Assembly: GCF_015999335.1 (NCBI RefSeq)
Contig: NZ_JAEACP010000002.1
Span: 186,001 to 250,000, forward strand
Source: Tabrizicola soli
Lineage (GTDB): Bacteria > Pseudomonadota > Alphaproteobacteria > Rhodobacterales > Rhodobacteraceae
DNA length: 64,000 nucleotides
Direction: 5' to 3'
A program made the position numbers and the translations under genes. Positions within the stretch are counted from its first letter, which is position 1. Each line of letters opens with the position of its first letter. The notes under the pieces were generated by a model. The model made no database searches, was not told the origin of the DNA, and was given only the letters and a program-made list of their open reading frames with translations. Positions 16,098 through 25,750 of the stretch are shown here, piece after piece.

Positions 16098-17309
16098 TCA
16101 GATGATCGCGCCCTCGACCAGGGCGCGCTCTTCGGCGATCCGGTCGTAGTGGAAGGCTGACAGGTCAAGCGAGCGATAGCCGCCGTGGACGATCCACTCG
16201 GCGGTCCCGCGCCCCATGGCGGGCGATTGCTGCAGCCCGTGGCCGGAGAAGCCGTTCAGGAACAGGAAGTTCGCGATCTCCGGATGCGGGCCGGTCACGG
16301 CGTTCTGGTCCAGCAGGTTGAAGTCGTAGTGCCCGGCCCATTCGCTGATCACCTTCACCGCCTCGAAGGCGGGGATGCGGCTGGCGATGGCGGGCCAGAT
16401 ATGCTCCATCCAGACCTCCTGCTCCATGGCGAAATCCTCGAACGCGGCCTCGCCGTCCGGTTCGGCATGGCCCCCGGCCATATAGGTGCCGCCGCCGACC
16501 TCGCGCACATAGGCGCCCGAGGGGTCGATGGTCAGCGGCAGGGGCCGCGAGAGCGGGGTTTCCGCCTGGATCACCCAGTTGAAGCGTTTGCGCGGCTGGA
16601 TCGGCAGGGCGATCCCGGCCATTGCGGCGATGCGCCCGCCCCGCGTTCCGGCCGCGTTGACCACCATGCCGCAGCCGAGGGTCCGGCCCGATTTCAGCCG
16701 GACGCCGGTGACCCGGCCCTGGGCCAGATCCAGCCCCGCCACCTCGTCCGCCAGATATTCCACCCCCGCCTCGCGCGCCTTGCGGTGGAACCAGTCGAAG
16801 ACGGTGGAGCCGTCGAAATAGCCCTCGTCCCGCAGGTTGAGGCTGCCGAGGACGATGTCGTCCACCCGGTAGAACGGATATTCCTCCAGGATCTCCTCGG
16901 GCGCCAGAAGCCGCGTCCCCGCCCCCGCCGCGGCCTGCACGGCATGGTTCCGGCGCAGGACCTGGGCGAAATCCTCGTTGTCGGCCAGGTAGAGATAGCC
17001 GAAGTTCTGGATCTTCAGCTCGGGTACCCGCGGGTCGCCCCCCATGCGCTGCCGCAGGTTCTGCACGAAATCCGCGCCGAACTGCGAGATGCGGACATTG
17101 AGCTCGGTCGAATACTGCTGGCGGATGCAGGAGAAGCTCAGCGTCGTGGCCGCCTGCGCATAGGTCGGGTCGCGCTCGATCACCAGGATGCGGCCCTGAA
17201 AGCCCAGCTGCGTCAGCCACCAGGCCGTGGACGAGCCCATGATCGCGCCGCCGATGATGACGACGTCATAGCGGTCGTGCCGCGGTTCCGCCTGAAAACC
17301 CTGCATCAT
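16098..17309 (-). CDS. FAD-dependent oxidoreductase (DAO family, sarcosine oxidase beta / FOXRED1-like)
   Basis: 403 residues from ATG 17309 (or 17306, better spaced from GGAG). The dinucleotide-binding motif is DVVIIGGAIMGSSTAWWL (GxGxxG variant GGAIMG, about 14-30), followed by VIERD. The C-terminal signature is FLFLNGFSGHGLQQSPAMGR, typical of the DadA/sarcosine oxidase beta fold. It probably oxidises an amino or N-methyl amino acid with FAD; the precise substrate is not readable. It stands alone between a small membrane protein gene and the copper genes. Confidence 0.88.
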   Translation of the reverse strand: MMQGFQAEPRHDRYDVVIIGGAIMGSSTAWWLTQLGFQGRILVIERDPTYAQAATTLSFSCIRQQYSTELNVRISQFGADFVQNLRQRMGGDPRVPELKIQNFGYLYLADNEDFAQVLRRNHAVQAAAGAGTRLLAPEEILEEYPFYRVDDIVLGSLNLRDEGYFDGSTVFDWFHRKAREAGVEYLADEVAGLDLAQGRVTGVRLKSGRTLGCGMVVNAAGTRGGRIAAMAGIALPIQPRKRFNWVIQAETPLSRPLPLTIDPSGAYVREVGGGTYMAGGHAEPDGEAAFEDFAMEQEVWMEHIWPAIASRIPAFEAVKVISEWAGHYDFNLLDQNAVTGPHPEIANFLFLNGFSGHGLQQSPAMGRGTAEWIVHGGYRSLDLSAFHYDRIAEERALVEGAII

Positions 17310-17388
17310 GTTCTCCCTGCCCGGTGGCCGGGGTTTAGCCCGCTGTGCGGGTGGCGGCAACCGGCCGGGACCGGCTGCCGCAGGAGGG

Positions 17389-17874
17389 TCAGTTGCTCAT
17401 CTGGGAATGGTCCATGCCTTCCATGCCGCCCTGCCCCATCGGCGGATCGATCTGGAACTCGATCTCCACCCGGCCGGCCTTTTCGAAGATCAGCGTGGCC
17501 TTGTGCATCTCGCCTTCGGTCAGGGCGCCGTTCAGGCCCATGAACATGATGTGATAGCCGCCGTGCTCCAGGTTCACGGTCCCGCCGGCGGGCAGGTCGA
17601 TCGCCTCGACATGGACCATGGTGCCGACGCCATCGGCACCGACGCGGCTTTCATGGACTTCGGACTTGGCGGCGATCTCGCTTTCGACGCCGATCAGGCG
17701 GTCGGCCTCGGTGCCGCTGTTGACGATGCTCATGAAGCCGCCGGCGGCCTTGGCGCTGGCTGCGGGCTGCGGGATATGGGGGTGGACGATCTGCAGATCG
17801 CCCGCGGTGACATCATGGGCCATCGCCGGGGCGGCAAGGAAAAGGGTGGCCAGAAGGGCCAGGATACGGGACAT
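17389..17874 (-). CDS. Copper chaperone PCu(A)C
   Basis: 161 residues: Sec signal peptide cut after AMA (residue 19), then the PCu(A)C beta-sandwich. The Cu(I) site H-x11-M-x21-HxM is present as H74, M86, H108 and M110. A Met/His-rich tail (PMGQGGMEGMDHSQM) could add a second, lower-affinity site that binds Cu(II). It delivers copper to the CuA or CuB centres of cytochrome oxidase in the periplasm. It is downstream of a DUF2946-like gene and oxyR on the same strand. ATG 17874 has GGAG 6 bases upstream. Confidence 0.93.
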   Translation of the reverse strand: MSRILALLATLFLAAPAMAHDVTAGDLQIVHPHIPQPAASAKAAGGFMSIVNSGTEADRLIGVESEIAAKSEVHESRVGADGVGTMVHVEAIDLPAGGTVNLEHGGYHIMFMGLNGALTEGEMHKATLIFEKAGRVEIEFQIDPPMGQGGMEGMDHSQMSN

Positions 17875-17924
17875 GACGGACTCCATCCGTTGCTGGGTTG
17901 GTTGGGGAAGTAAGGGAAACGCGG

Positions 17925-18278
17925 TCAGGCCGCGGGCGGGCCCTGCGGGCTGTGTCCGGGGTCGCGGACGCGCGCCATCGCGCGGGGATCCTGCCTCGGT
18001 CCCGGCAGGACCAGCGCCACGGGCACCAGCCGTTGCGGCAGCGCGACCGGGGGCGGCAGGTCCAGCGCCGTGACGATCTGGCAGGCCAGGCATTGCACGC
18101 CCGGCGGGTGGCCTTCGGGCCCGTCGCCACAAAGCTCGCCGCCGTTCGCCGTGACGAAGGCCAGCGCGGCATCGCCGCTGTCGGGCGCGCGGTGGCCATA
18201 GGCGCTCGCGGTCAGCGAGACCGCGAGGACGGCCAGCAGCGCCAGCCGTTGCACCAGAAGGAAGAACCGCAGCAGCAT
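17925..18278 (-). CDS. DUF2946-like exported protein, probably copper-linked
   Basis: 117 residues from ATG 18278. An N-terminal membrane or signal segment (LLVQRLALLAVLAVSL) is followed by ELCGDGPEG and VQCLACQIV, a C-x(n)-CxxC arrangement as in the small DUF2946 proteins that occur in copper and TonB clusters. The tail is Pro/Arg-rich. The position 50 bases upstream of the PCu(A)C gene supports a copper role. The family assignment rests on the cysteine pattern only and should be considered tentative. Confidence 0.65.
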   Translation of the reverse strand: MLLRFFLLVQRLALLAVLAVSLTASAYGHRAPDSGDAALAFVTANGGELCGDGPEGHPPGVQCLACQIVTALDLPPPVALPQRLVPVALVLPGPRQDPRAMARVRDPGHSPQGPPAA

Positions 18279-18309
18279 GGCCCTGTCATGGGCCAAACCG
18301 CGCAGGCGG

Positions 18310-19221
18310 TCAACCGGCGATGCCGTCCTGCGGCATCGCGGCGGGCGGGAGCAGCGCCGCGGCCAGTTCGGCCAGCTGCGGCGCCAGCGGGTTGGTCCGC
18401 CGCCACACCAGCCCGATCGTGCGGCTGGGGCGCGGATCGGGCAGCCGGTGCAGCACCACCTCGGCCGAGCGCGTCTCGACCGCCGCCGCCATCTCGGGGA
18501 TCAGCGTCACCCCGATCCCCGCCCCCACCATCTGCACCAGCGTCGAAAGCGAGGAGCCCTGCATGATCTCGCCCGCCAGCGCCGGGGGCAGCTTGCAATA
18601 GCTGATCGCCTGGTCGCGAAAGCAATGCCCCTCCTCCAGCAAGAGCAGCGGCATCTCGCGCAGGTTCTCCAGCGCGGGCACCGGCTCCCCGGCCATGGCG
18701 GCGGGACGGACCAGCAGGAAATCCTCGTCGAAAAGCGGATGCTCGGCCAGCGAAGGCTCGGACACCGGCAGGGCGACAAGCGCGAGGTCCAGCCGCCCCT
18801 CGGCCAGGTCGCGCATCAGGCGCGGCGTCACCGCCTCGCGCGGGCGCAAGTCGAGGTCGGGGAAACGCTCCGCCAGCCGGCGGATCAGCTGCGGCAGGAA
18901 ATAGGGCGCGACGGTGGGGATGATCCCCAGCCGCAGCCGGCCGGCCAGCGGCCCGGCCCCGGTGCGGCCCAGCGCGGCCAGCTCGTCCACCGCGCGCAGG
19001 ATCTCGGCCCCGCGCAGGGCGAAATCCTCGCCCAGGGCGGTCAGCCGGACCTGACGCGGCCCGCGCTCTACCAGCGGCGCGCCCAGGATCTCCTCCAGCT
19101 CCTTGATCTGCAGCGAAAGCGCGGGCTGCGAGATCGACGAAGCCTCGGCCGCGCGGCCGAAATGGCGCTGCCGGGCCAGGGCATCGAAATAGCGCAGGTG
19201 CTTCATGGTCAGCTGTGTCAT
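18310..19221 (-). CDS. oxyR: Hydrogen peroxide-sensing LysR regulator OxyR
   Basis: 303 residues. LysR winged HTH at 5-65 (HFGRAAEASSISQPALSLQI in part). The peroxide-sensing pair is C200 and C209 in EEGHCFRDQAISYC, spaced as in E. coli C199/C208. It is divergent from katG, its classical target, across 126 bases. The DUF2946-like and PCu(A)C genes follow on the same strand with short gaps, so peroxide sensing and copper handling may share a transcript. The start at 19221 aligns with other alphaproteobacterial OxyR N-termini. Confidence 0.95.
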   Translation of the reverse strand: MTQLTMKHLRYFDALARQRHFGRAAEASSISQPALSLQIKELEEILGAPLVERGPRQVRLTALGEDFALRGAEILRAVDELAALGRTGAGPLAGRLRLGIIPTVAPYFLPQLIRRLAERFPDLDLRPREAVTPRLMRDLAEGRLDLALVALPVSEPSLAEHPLFDEDFLLVRPAAMAGEPVPALENLREMPLLLLEEGHCFRDQAISYCKLPPALAGEIMQGSSLSTLVQMVGAGIGVTLIPEMAAAVETRSAEVVLHRLPDPRPSRTIGLVWRRTNPLAPQLAELAAALLPPAAMPQDGIAG

Positions 19222-21516
<2,295 letters not shown>

Positions 21517-21520
21517 TCGC

Positions 21521-21545
21521 TGTTACCAGTACCCCTGTTACCAGT
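21521..21545. repeat. Short direct repeat after katG
   Basis: TGTTACCAGT occurs at 21521-21530 and again at 21536-21545 (15-base period), just after the katG stop. No function is evident; it could be a duplication scar. Confidence 0.5.
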
Positions 21546-21552
21546 GACGGAT

Positions 21553-21576
21553 GGCCCGGGAGGAGACTCCCGGGCC
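21553..21576 (+). terminator. Hairpin terminator after katG
   Basis: Perfect 10-base arms (21553-21562 and 21567-21576) around GAGA, followed by GTTTG. It lies between katG and the convergent alcohol dehydrogenase and can serve both. Confidence 0.7.
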
Positions 21577-21583
21577 GTTTGCA

Positions 21584-22774
21584 TCAGCCGCTCCAGTCCG
21601 CGGCCGGGGTCTTCAGCACCACCTTGGTCCAGCGGTCCTGCTCGTCGCGGAAGCCTTCGTATCCCCTTGCGGCCTCCTCCAGCGGCAGGCGGTGGCTGAT
21701 CAGGAAGGTGGTGTCGATCTCGCCCTCGGCGATGCGGTGCAGAAGGCTCGGCATGTAGCGTTGCACATGCGTCTGGCCCGAGCGCAGCGTCAGCCCCTTC
21801 TGCATCACCGCGCCGGTCGGGAAGGTGTCGGCAAAGCCGCCGTGGACGCCGGGGACCGAGACCCGTCCCCCCTTGCGGCAGGCGTGGATCGCCGCGCGCA
21901 GGGCATGGATGCCATCCACCCCGATCCCCACCGCCTGCTTCGCCCGGTCCATCAGCCGGTCGGGGGCAAGGCCGTGGCTCTCCATCCCCACCGCGTCGAT
22001 CACCGCGTCGGGGCCGATGCCGCCGGTCATCTCCATCAGCGCCTCGGCGACATGGCTCTCGCGGTAGTTGACCGGCTTCGCGCCCAGGCTTGCCGCCAGT
22101 TCCAGCCGATTCGGGTGATGGTCGATGGCGATGACCTGCCCCGCCCCCATGAGCAGCGCCGACTGCACGGCGAAAAGGCCGACCGGACCGCAGCCCCAGA
22201 CCGCAATCGTGTCGCCGGGCCGGATGTCGCAGTTCTCGGCCGCCATCCAGCCGGTCGGCAGGATGTCCGACAGGAACAGCACCTGGTCGTCCGGCAGGTC
22301 ATCCGGCACCGGGATCGGCCCCACGTCGGAAAAGGGCACCCGGACATATTCCGCCTGCCCGCCCGCATAGCCCCCGGTCAGATGGCTGTAGCCGAAGATC
22401 CCGCTCATCGCATGGCCGAACATCGTCTCGGTCGCGTCCTGCGTTTCCACCGGGTTGGAATTGTCGCAGGCCGAATGAAATCCCGAGGCGCAGAAGAAGC
22501 AGGTGCCGCAGGAGATGGTGAAGGGCACCACCACGCGCTGCCCCTTCCTCAGGCTGCTGCCTCGCCCGGCATCGACCACGCGGCCCATGAATTCGTGGCC
22601 CAGGATGTCGCCCGCCCGCATGCCCGGGATCACCCCGTCATAGATATGCAGGTCCGAGCCGCAGATCGCCGTCGAGGTCACCTCGATGATCGCGTCGCGG
22701 GGATTGAGGATCTGCGGATCCGGAACGGTCTCCACCCGCACGTCCTTCGTGCCTTGCCAGGTCAAAGCGCGCAT
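21584..22774 (-). CDS. Zinc-dependent alcohol dehydrogenase (formaldehyde dehydrogenase-like MDR)
   Basis: 396 residues, medium-chain dehydrogenase. Catalytic zinc ligands are C38 (AICGSDLH) and H60/E61 (GHEFMG); the structural zinc site is CGTCFFCASGFHSAC with four cysteines. The nucleotide site is GCGPVGLFAV with an acidic AIDHHPNR after it, favouring NAD. The long insert with GYSHLTGGYAGGQAEY matches the glutathione-independent formaldehyde dehydrogenase branch. It is followed upstream, 9 bases away, by an SRPBCC gene, a frequent partnership. The substrate is uncertain. Confidence 0.9.
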   Translation of the reverse strand: MRALTWQGTKDVRVETVPDPQILNPRDAIIEVTSTAICGSDLHIYDGVIPGMRAGDILGHEFMGRVVDAGRGSSLRKGQRVVVPFTISCGTCFFCASGFHSACDNSNPVETQDATETMFGHAMSGIFGYSHLTGGYAGGQAEYVRVPFSDVGPIPVPDDLPDDQVLFLSDILPTGWMAAENCDIRPGDTIAVWGCGPVGLFAVQSALLMGAGQVIAIDHHPNRLELAASLGAKPVNYRESHVAEALMEMTGGIGPDAVIDAVGMESHGLAPDRLMDRAKQAVGIGVDGIHALRAAIHACRKGGRVSVPGVHGGFADTFPTGAVMQKGLTLRSGQTHVQRYMPSLLHRIAEGEIDTTFLISHRLPLEEAARGYEGFRDEQDRWTKVVLKTPAADWSG

Positions 22775-22783
22775 CGCGGCCTC

Positions 22784-23422
22784 CTATTCCTCGGGGCGGC
22801 GGCGCGCCGTCGCGATCTCGCCGGTTTCCATCAGCATCTTGAACCGCTTCAGCTCATGGCGCGACTGCACCCCCGGCGCGCGGCCCGACGCCCTGGCGAC
22901 CATCTGGCCCAGCGCGCCGAAGGGCGGGTCCCAGGCGATGATCGCGGTGACGACGGTGCCGCGCCCGGCGGGCGCGTCGGCGAACATGACCTTGCCCGAG
23001 GTGTCGATCTCCGACCCCTCGACCGAGCGCCATGCGATCACCTCGCCGGGCTGGTCGGTGACGATCCGGGTCCTGACCTCGACCGTCCGGCCCATGGGCG
23101 CGCGGATCGTCCAGCGGGTCAGCCCTTCCTCCTCCGCCACGCTGTCCAGGTTCGCCATGAACTGCGGCAGGTTGGCGAAGCGGCGCCAGAAGGCGTAAAG
23201 CTCGGCCCGCGGGCGGGCGATGGTGACGCTATGGCCGGTGACCGCGTACTCCCCCCAGCGCGTCCGCCGGGCGGTCCGTCCGGGGGCGCTGTCGCGGTTG
23301 CCCCGTGGCGGCTGTGCGCTCTGCCAGGCCAGCACCGCAACCGCCGCGATCCCGCCGCCCAGGATCAGCCAACCCAATGCCCTGCGTCCCGCCATGCCCC
23401 CTGCCCCCATGCCCTCTGCCAT
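22784..23422 (-). CDS. SRPBCC family (polyketide cyclase/dehydrase-like) membrane-anchored protein
   Basis: 212 residues: one N-terminal membrane segment (about 14-33, LGWLILGGGIAAVAVLAW), then an SRPBCC domain starting HSVTIARPRAELYAFW, the family's typical 'v.i.rp.e.vf.f..' opening, with FANLPQFM and a long terminal helix HELKRFKMLMETGEI. These domains bind hydrophobic ligands. It lies just upstream of the zinc dehydrogenase gene and is likely co-transcribed. The start is uncertain: ATG at 23422, 23410 or 23395 are possible and none has a good ribosome site. Confidence 0.8.
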   Translation of the reverse strand: MAEGMGAGGMAGRRALGWLILGGGIAAVAVLAWQSAQPPRGNRDSAPGRTARRTRWGEYAVTGHSVTIARPRAELYAFWRRFANLPQFMANLDSVAEEEGLTRWTIRAPMGRTVEVRTRIVTDQPGEVIAWRSVEGSEIDTSGKVMFADAPAGRGTVVTAIIAWDPPFGALGQMVARASGRAPGVQSRHELKRFKMLMETGEIATARRRPEE

Positions 23423-23551
23423 GCCGTGGGGAACCGGCGGCGGCGGGCTTTGTTCCGGGTTCCGATTCCGCCCTCTTACACGATCAATGCTATAGACATT
23501 TGTCGGTATCCCTGCATTCTATCCCGGACGCCCAGGGAAGGAGACGACCGC

Positions 23552-23614
23552 ATGTCCGGGCCGGACGACCGCAAGACCCCTGCCGGGCAGACCGCCTGCG
23601 GAGGACGCGCATGA
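23552..23614 (+). CDS. 20-residue micro-ORF coupled to a small membrane protein gene
   Basis: An ATG at 23552 with GGAG 8-11 bases upstream opens a 20-residue frame (SGPDDRKTPAGQTACGGRA) that ends in an ATGA overlap with the next start at 23611. The overlap and its own ribosome site suggest real translation or a leader that couples translation. The peptide has no recognisable feature. Confidence 0.45.
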   Translation: MSGPDDRKTPAGQTACGGRA

Positions 23615-23754
23615 TCCGCCTCTTCCGCCGTCCCGGGGGCGGGGCCAGATCCTATGCCGCGCTTGGGCTTTTTGCCGCCGCCTACCTGGCCGCGCTGGCT
23701 CTTGTGCTGGCGCCGGGCGTGATCCGGCTGGCCGGCGCGCTGATAGCTCCGTGA
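23611..23754 (+). CDS. Small single-pass membrane protein (47 aa)
   Basis: 47 residues: basic N-terminus (IRLFRRPGGGARS) and one hydrophobic helix (about 15-46) with YAALGLFAAAYLAALALVLAP, similar to the small protein at 15934-16089. GGAGG lies 7-8 bases upstream of the ATG. It forms a dicistron with the 20-residue frame before it (ATGA overlap). Function unknown; the size and charge would fit an accessory subunit of a membrane complex. Confidence 0.65.
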   Translation: MIRLFRRPGGGARSYAALGLFAAAYLAALALVLAPGVIRLAGALIAP

Positions 23755-23814
23755 CTCCGGCTTGACCCGGCCCCCGGACGGCCCTGCAATGGGACCATCC
23801 ACCGCGAATCAGTG

Positions 23815-24870
23815 ATGTTGCCGAACGAGCCCCTGATCCCCAAAGGCGCCGCCTATTTCCCGGCCCCCGACCCCGGGCCGACGCGGAACTATGCCTTCCT
23901 CCTCGTGCCGGGCTTCACCCTTCTCGCCTTCGTCTCGGCGGTGGAGCCGCTGCGCATCGCCAACCAGCTGTCGCAAAAGCCGCTCTACCGCTGGCGCCTT
24001 CTGTCCGAGACCGGCGAGATGGTCGCCAGCTCCTCGGGGATCCCGGTCGGCGTCGACGGCCGGATCGAGCCGCTGGACAAGACGACCCGGCTGATCGTCT
24101 GCGCCGGCAATCCACAGATGGCCGCCGCCAGCCCGGCGATCGTGGCGGCGGTGCAGCGGCACCACCGTTTCGGCGGCATCGTCGGCGGGGTCTGCACCGG
24201 CGCGATCGCGCTGGCCAGGGCCGGGCTGCTGGACGGGCGGCGCTTCACCCTGCACTGGGAGAACCAGCCCGGCTTCGTCGAGACCTTCCCCCGCCTCGCC
24301 CCCAGCCCCGCCCGGTTCGAGGTCGACGGCCCGCTCCTGACCTGCGGCGGCGGCGCGGCCGCGACCGACATGATGCTGTCGATCATCGCCGAGGATCACG
24401 GCAGCGCCTTCGCCGCCATGGTCTCCGAGATGTGCCTGCGCACCGTGATGCCGGGGGTGAACGCCGAGCAGCGCAGCTCGACCGCGGCGCTGATGTCCTC
24501 GCGCAATCCGGTGCTGGTGGCGACGATCACGCTGATGAACCGCCATCTCGACCAGCCGCTCTCGATGGAGGAACTGGCCGCCGCCGCCGGCTATTCCCGC
24601 CGCCATCTCGAACGGCTGTTCCGCGATGCGGTCGGCAAGTCCCCGGCCGATTTCTACCGCGGCCTGCGGCTGGACCTGGGGCGCAACCTGCTCAGCACGA
24701 CCGAGATGACCCTGCTCGAGGTCTCGCTCGCCTGCGGCTTCGCCACGGTGTCGCATTTCTCGAAAAGCTTCCGCGCCCGCTTCGGCACCGCGCCCACCCG
24801 GCTTGCCCAGGGAATGCGCCCGAGCAGCAGCGCCGCCCCGGCCAGGGCCGCGCCCCGCCCCCTCCGCTGA
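23815..24870 (+). CDS. GlxA-family transcriptional regulator (DJ-1/PfpI plus AraC HTH)
   Basis: 351 residues. An N-terminal class I glutamine amidotransferase-like (DJ-1/PfpI) domain at about 25-205 has GGVCTGAIALARAGLL with the nucleophile-elbow Cys retained. A C-terminal AraC double HTH (about 235-335) contains LSMEELAAAAGYSRRHLERLF and VSLACGFATVSHFSKSFR. GlxA/GbdR/CdhR relatives control glycine betaine, carnitine or arginine catabolism. Its target is not clear here; no amine catabolic operon is adjacent, although an MttB-type gene is in the window. The start is ATG 23815, 3 bases after an in-frame GTG. Confidence 0.9.
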   Translation: MLPNEPLIPKGAAYFPAPDPGPTRNYAFLLVPGFTLLAFVSAVEPLRIANQLSQKPLYRWRLLSETGEMVASSSGIPVGVDGRIEPLDKTTRLIVCAGNPQMAAASPAIVAAVQRHHRFGGIVGGVCTGAIALARAGLLDGRRFTLHWENQPGFVETFPRLAPSPARFEVDGPLLTCGGGAAATDMMLSIIAEDHGSAFAAMVSEMCLRTVMPGVNAEQRSSTAALMSSRNPVLVATITLMNRHLDQPLSMEELAAAAGYSRRHLERLFRDAVGKSPADFYRGLRLDLGRNLLSTTEMTLLEVSLACGFATVSHFSKSFRARFGTAPTRLAQGMRPSSSAAPARAAPRPLR

Positions 24871-24887
24871 TCCTTCGGATTGTTGCC

Positions 24888-24931
24888 ATTTCCGCCGCCG
24901 TGGCGCCGGGAAACACCGAATCGGCGGAAAT
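24888..24931. other. Long-loop inverted repeat in a 327-base intergenic region
   Basis: ATTTCCGCCG (24888-24897) and CGGCGGAAAT (24922-24931) are exact 10-base inverted arms with a 24-base loop, 17 bases after the GlxA-type gene, followed by a C-T5 stretch. The remaining bases up to 25197 contain no convincing gene. A GC-rich dyad (CGGGCC and GGCCCG) lies just before the next ribosome site. Confidence 0.45.
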
Positions 24932-25197
24932 CCGTCACCCGCTTTTTCCGGCTTTGTCGTCGGCTCAAGCTCGGGTTATCAGTTTTCGTACCCCTTTTCG
25001 CGGCAAGGTTGCGGGTCCGTCAGGCATGATCCTCCGGAAGAAACGCCACTCGGCCCAAGATTGTGCACGGAAAGGCCATAATTCCCGTCCAGGTTAGGGC
25101 GGGCTCGCAGGCTTGGCAGAAGATCGGGCAGTGATCCGGCCTTGCCCAGTGATGTGTCAACATTCAATTCGGGCCTCGGGCCCGGGTCAGGATAGCT

Positions 25198-25746
25198 ATG
25201 GCCTTGCAGTCCCTGAATGCCTTTCTCGTCGCCCTGCGGATGATGGAAAGTGGCGGCGACTATCAGGCGGTCAACACCCTGAACTTCCTTGGCGCCTATC
25301 AGTTCGGCGAGGCGGCGCTGATCGACCTCGGCTATGTCCGGCGCGATGGCGATCCCTACGACAACAACTATGCCGGCGGCTGGACCGGCAAGCACGGCGT
25401 CGATTCGGCCAAGGAATTCCTCGCCAGCCGCACCGTGCAGGACCGCGCGGCCGAGGCCTGGGTCAAGCTGATGTGGCACTATATCGAGGCCGAGAACCTT
25501 GACCGCCACGCCTGGACCGAGGTCGGCGGCAGGGAACTCGCGCCCAGCGGGATGCTGGCGGCCAGTCATCTTCTGGGCACCTACGCGCTGGAAGAATACA
25601 TCCGCACCGACGGCCGTGCCGATCTGCGCGACCCCTACGGGATGCCGATCTCGAACTACATCGCCCGGATGGCCGACGTCGACGTGCCCTTCGGCCCGAA
25701 GGAACCGCGCAAGACGCTGTCGACCTCGGGGCGCAACGACTCCTGA
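25198..25746 (+). CDS. Lysozyme / transglycosylase-like protein of unknown function
   Basis: 182 residues with no signal peptide or membrane helix. The N-terminal 45 residues read FLVALRMMESGGDYQAVN and LGAYQFGEAALIDLGY, which resembles the lysozyme-fold signature E-S-G-x-Y...N...G-x-YQF, with E17 in catalytic position. The rest contains DNNYAGGWTGKHGVDSAKEFL and LLGTYALEEYIRTDGRADL. I infer a peptidoglycan- or glycan-cleaving fold but cannot confirm catalysis. It converges on the exopolysaccharide operon, with only 4 bases between the two ends. AGGA lies 6 bases before the ATG. Confidence 0.6.
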   Translation: MALQSLNAFLVALRMMESGGDYQAVNTLNFLGAYQFGEAALIDLGYVRRDGDPYDNNYAGGWTGKHGVDSAKEFLASRTVQDRAAEAWVKLMWHYIEAENLDRHAWTEVGGRELAPSGMLAASHLLGTYALEEYIRTDGRADLRDPYGMPISNYIARMADVDVPFGPKEPRKTLSTSGRNDS

Positions 25747-25750
25747 CCTC

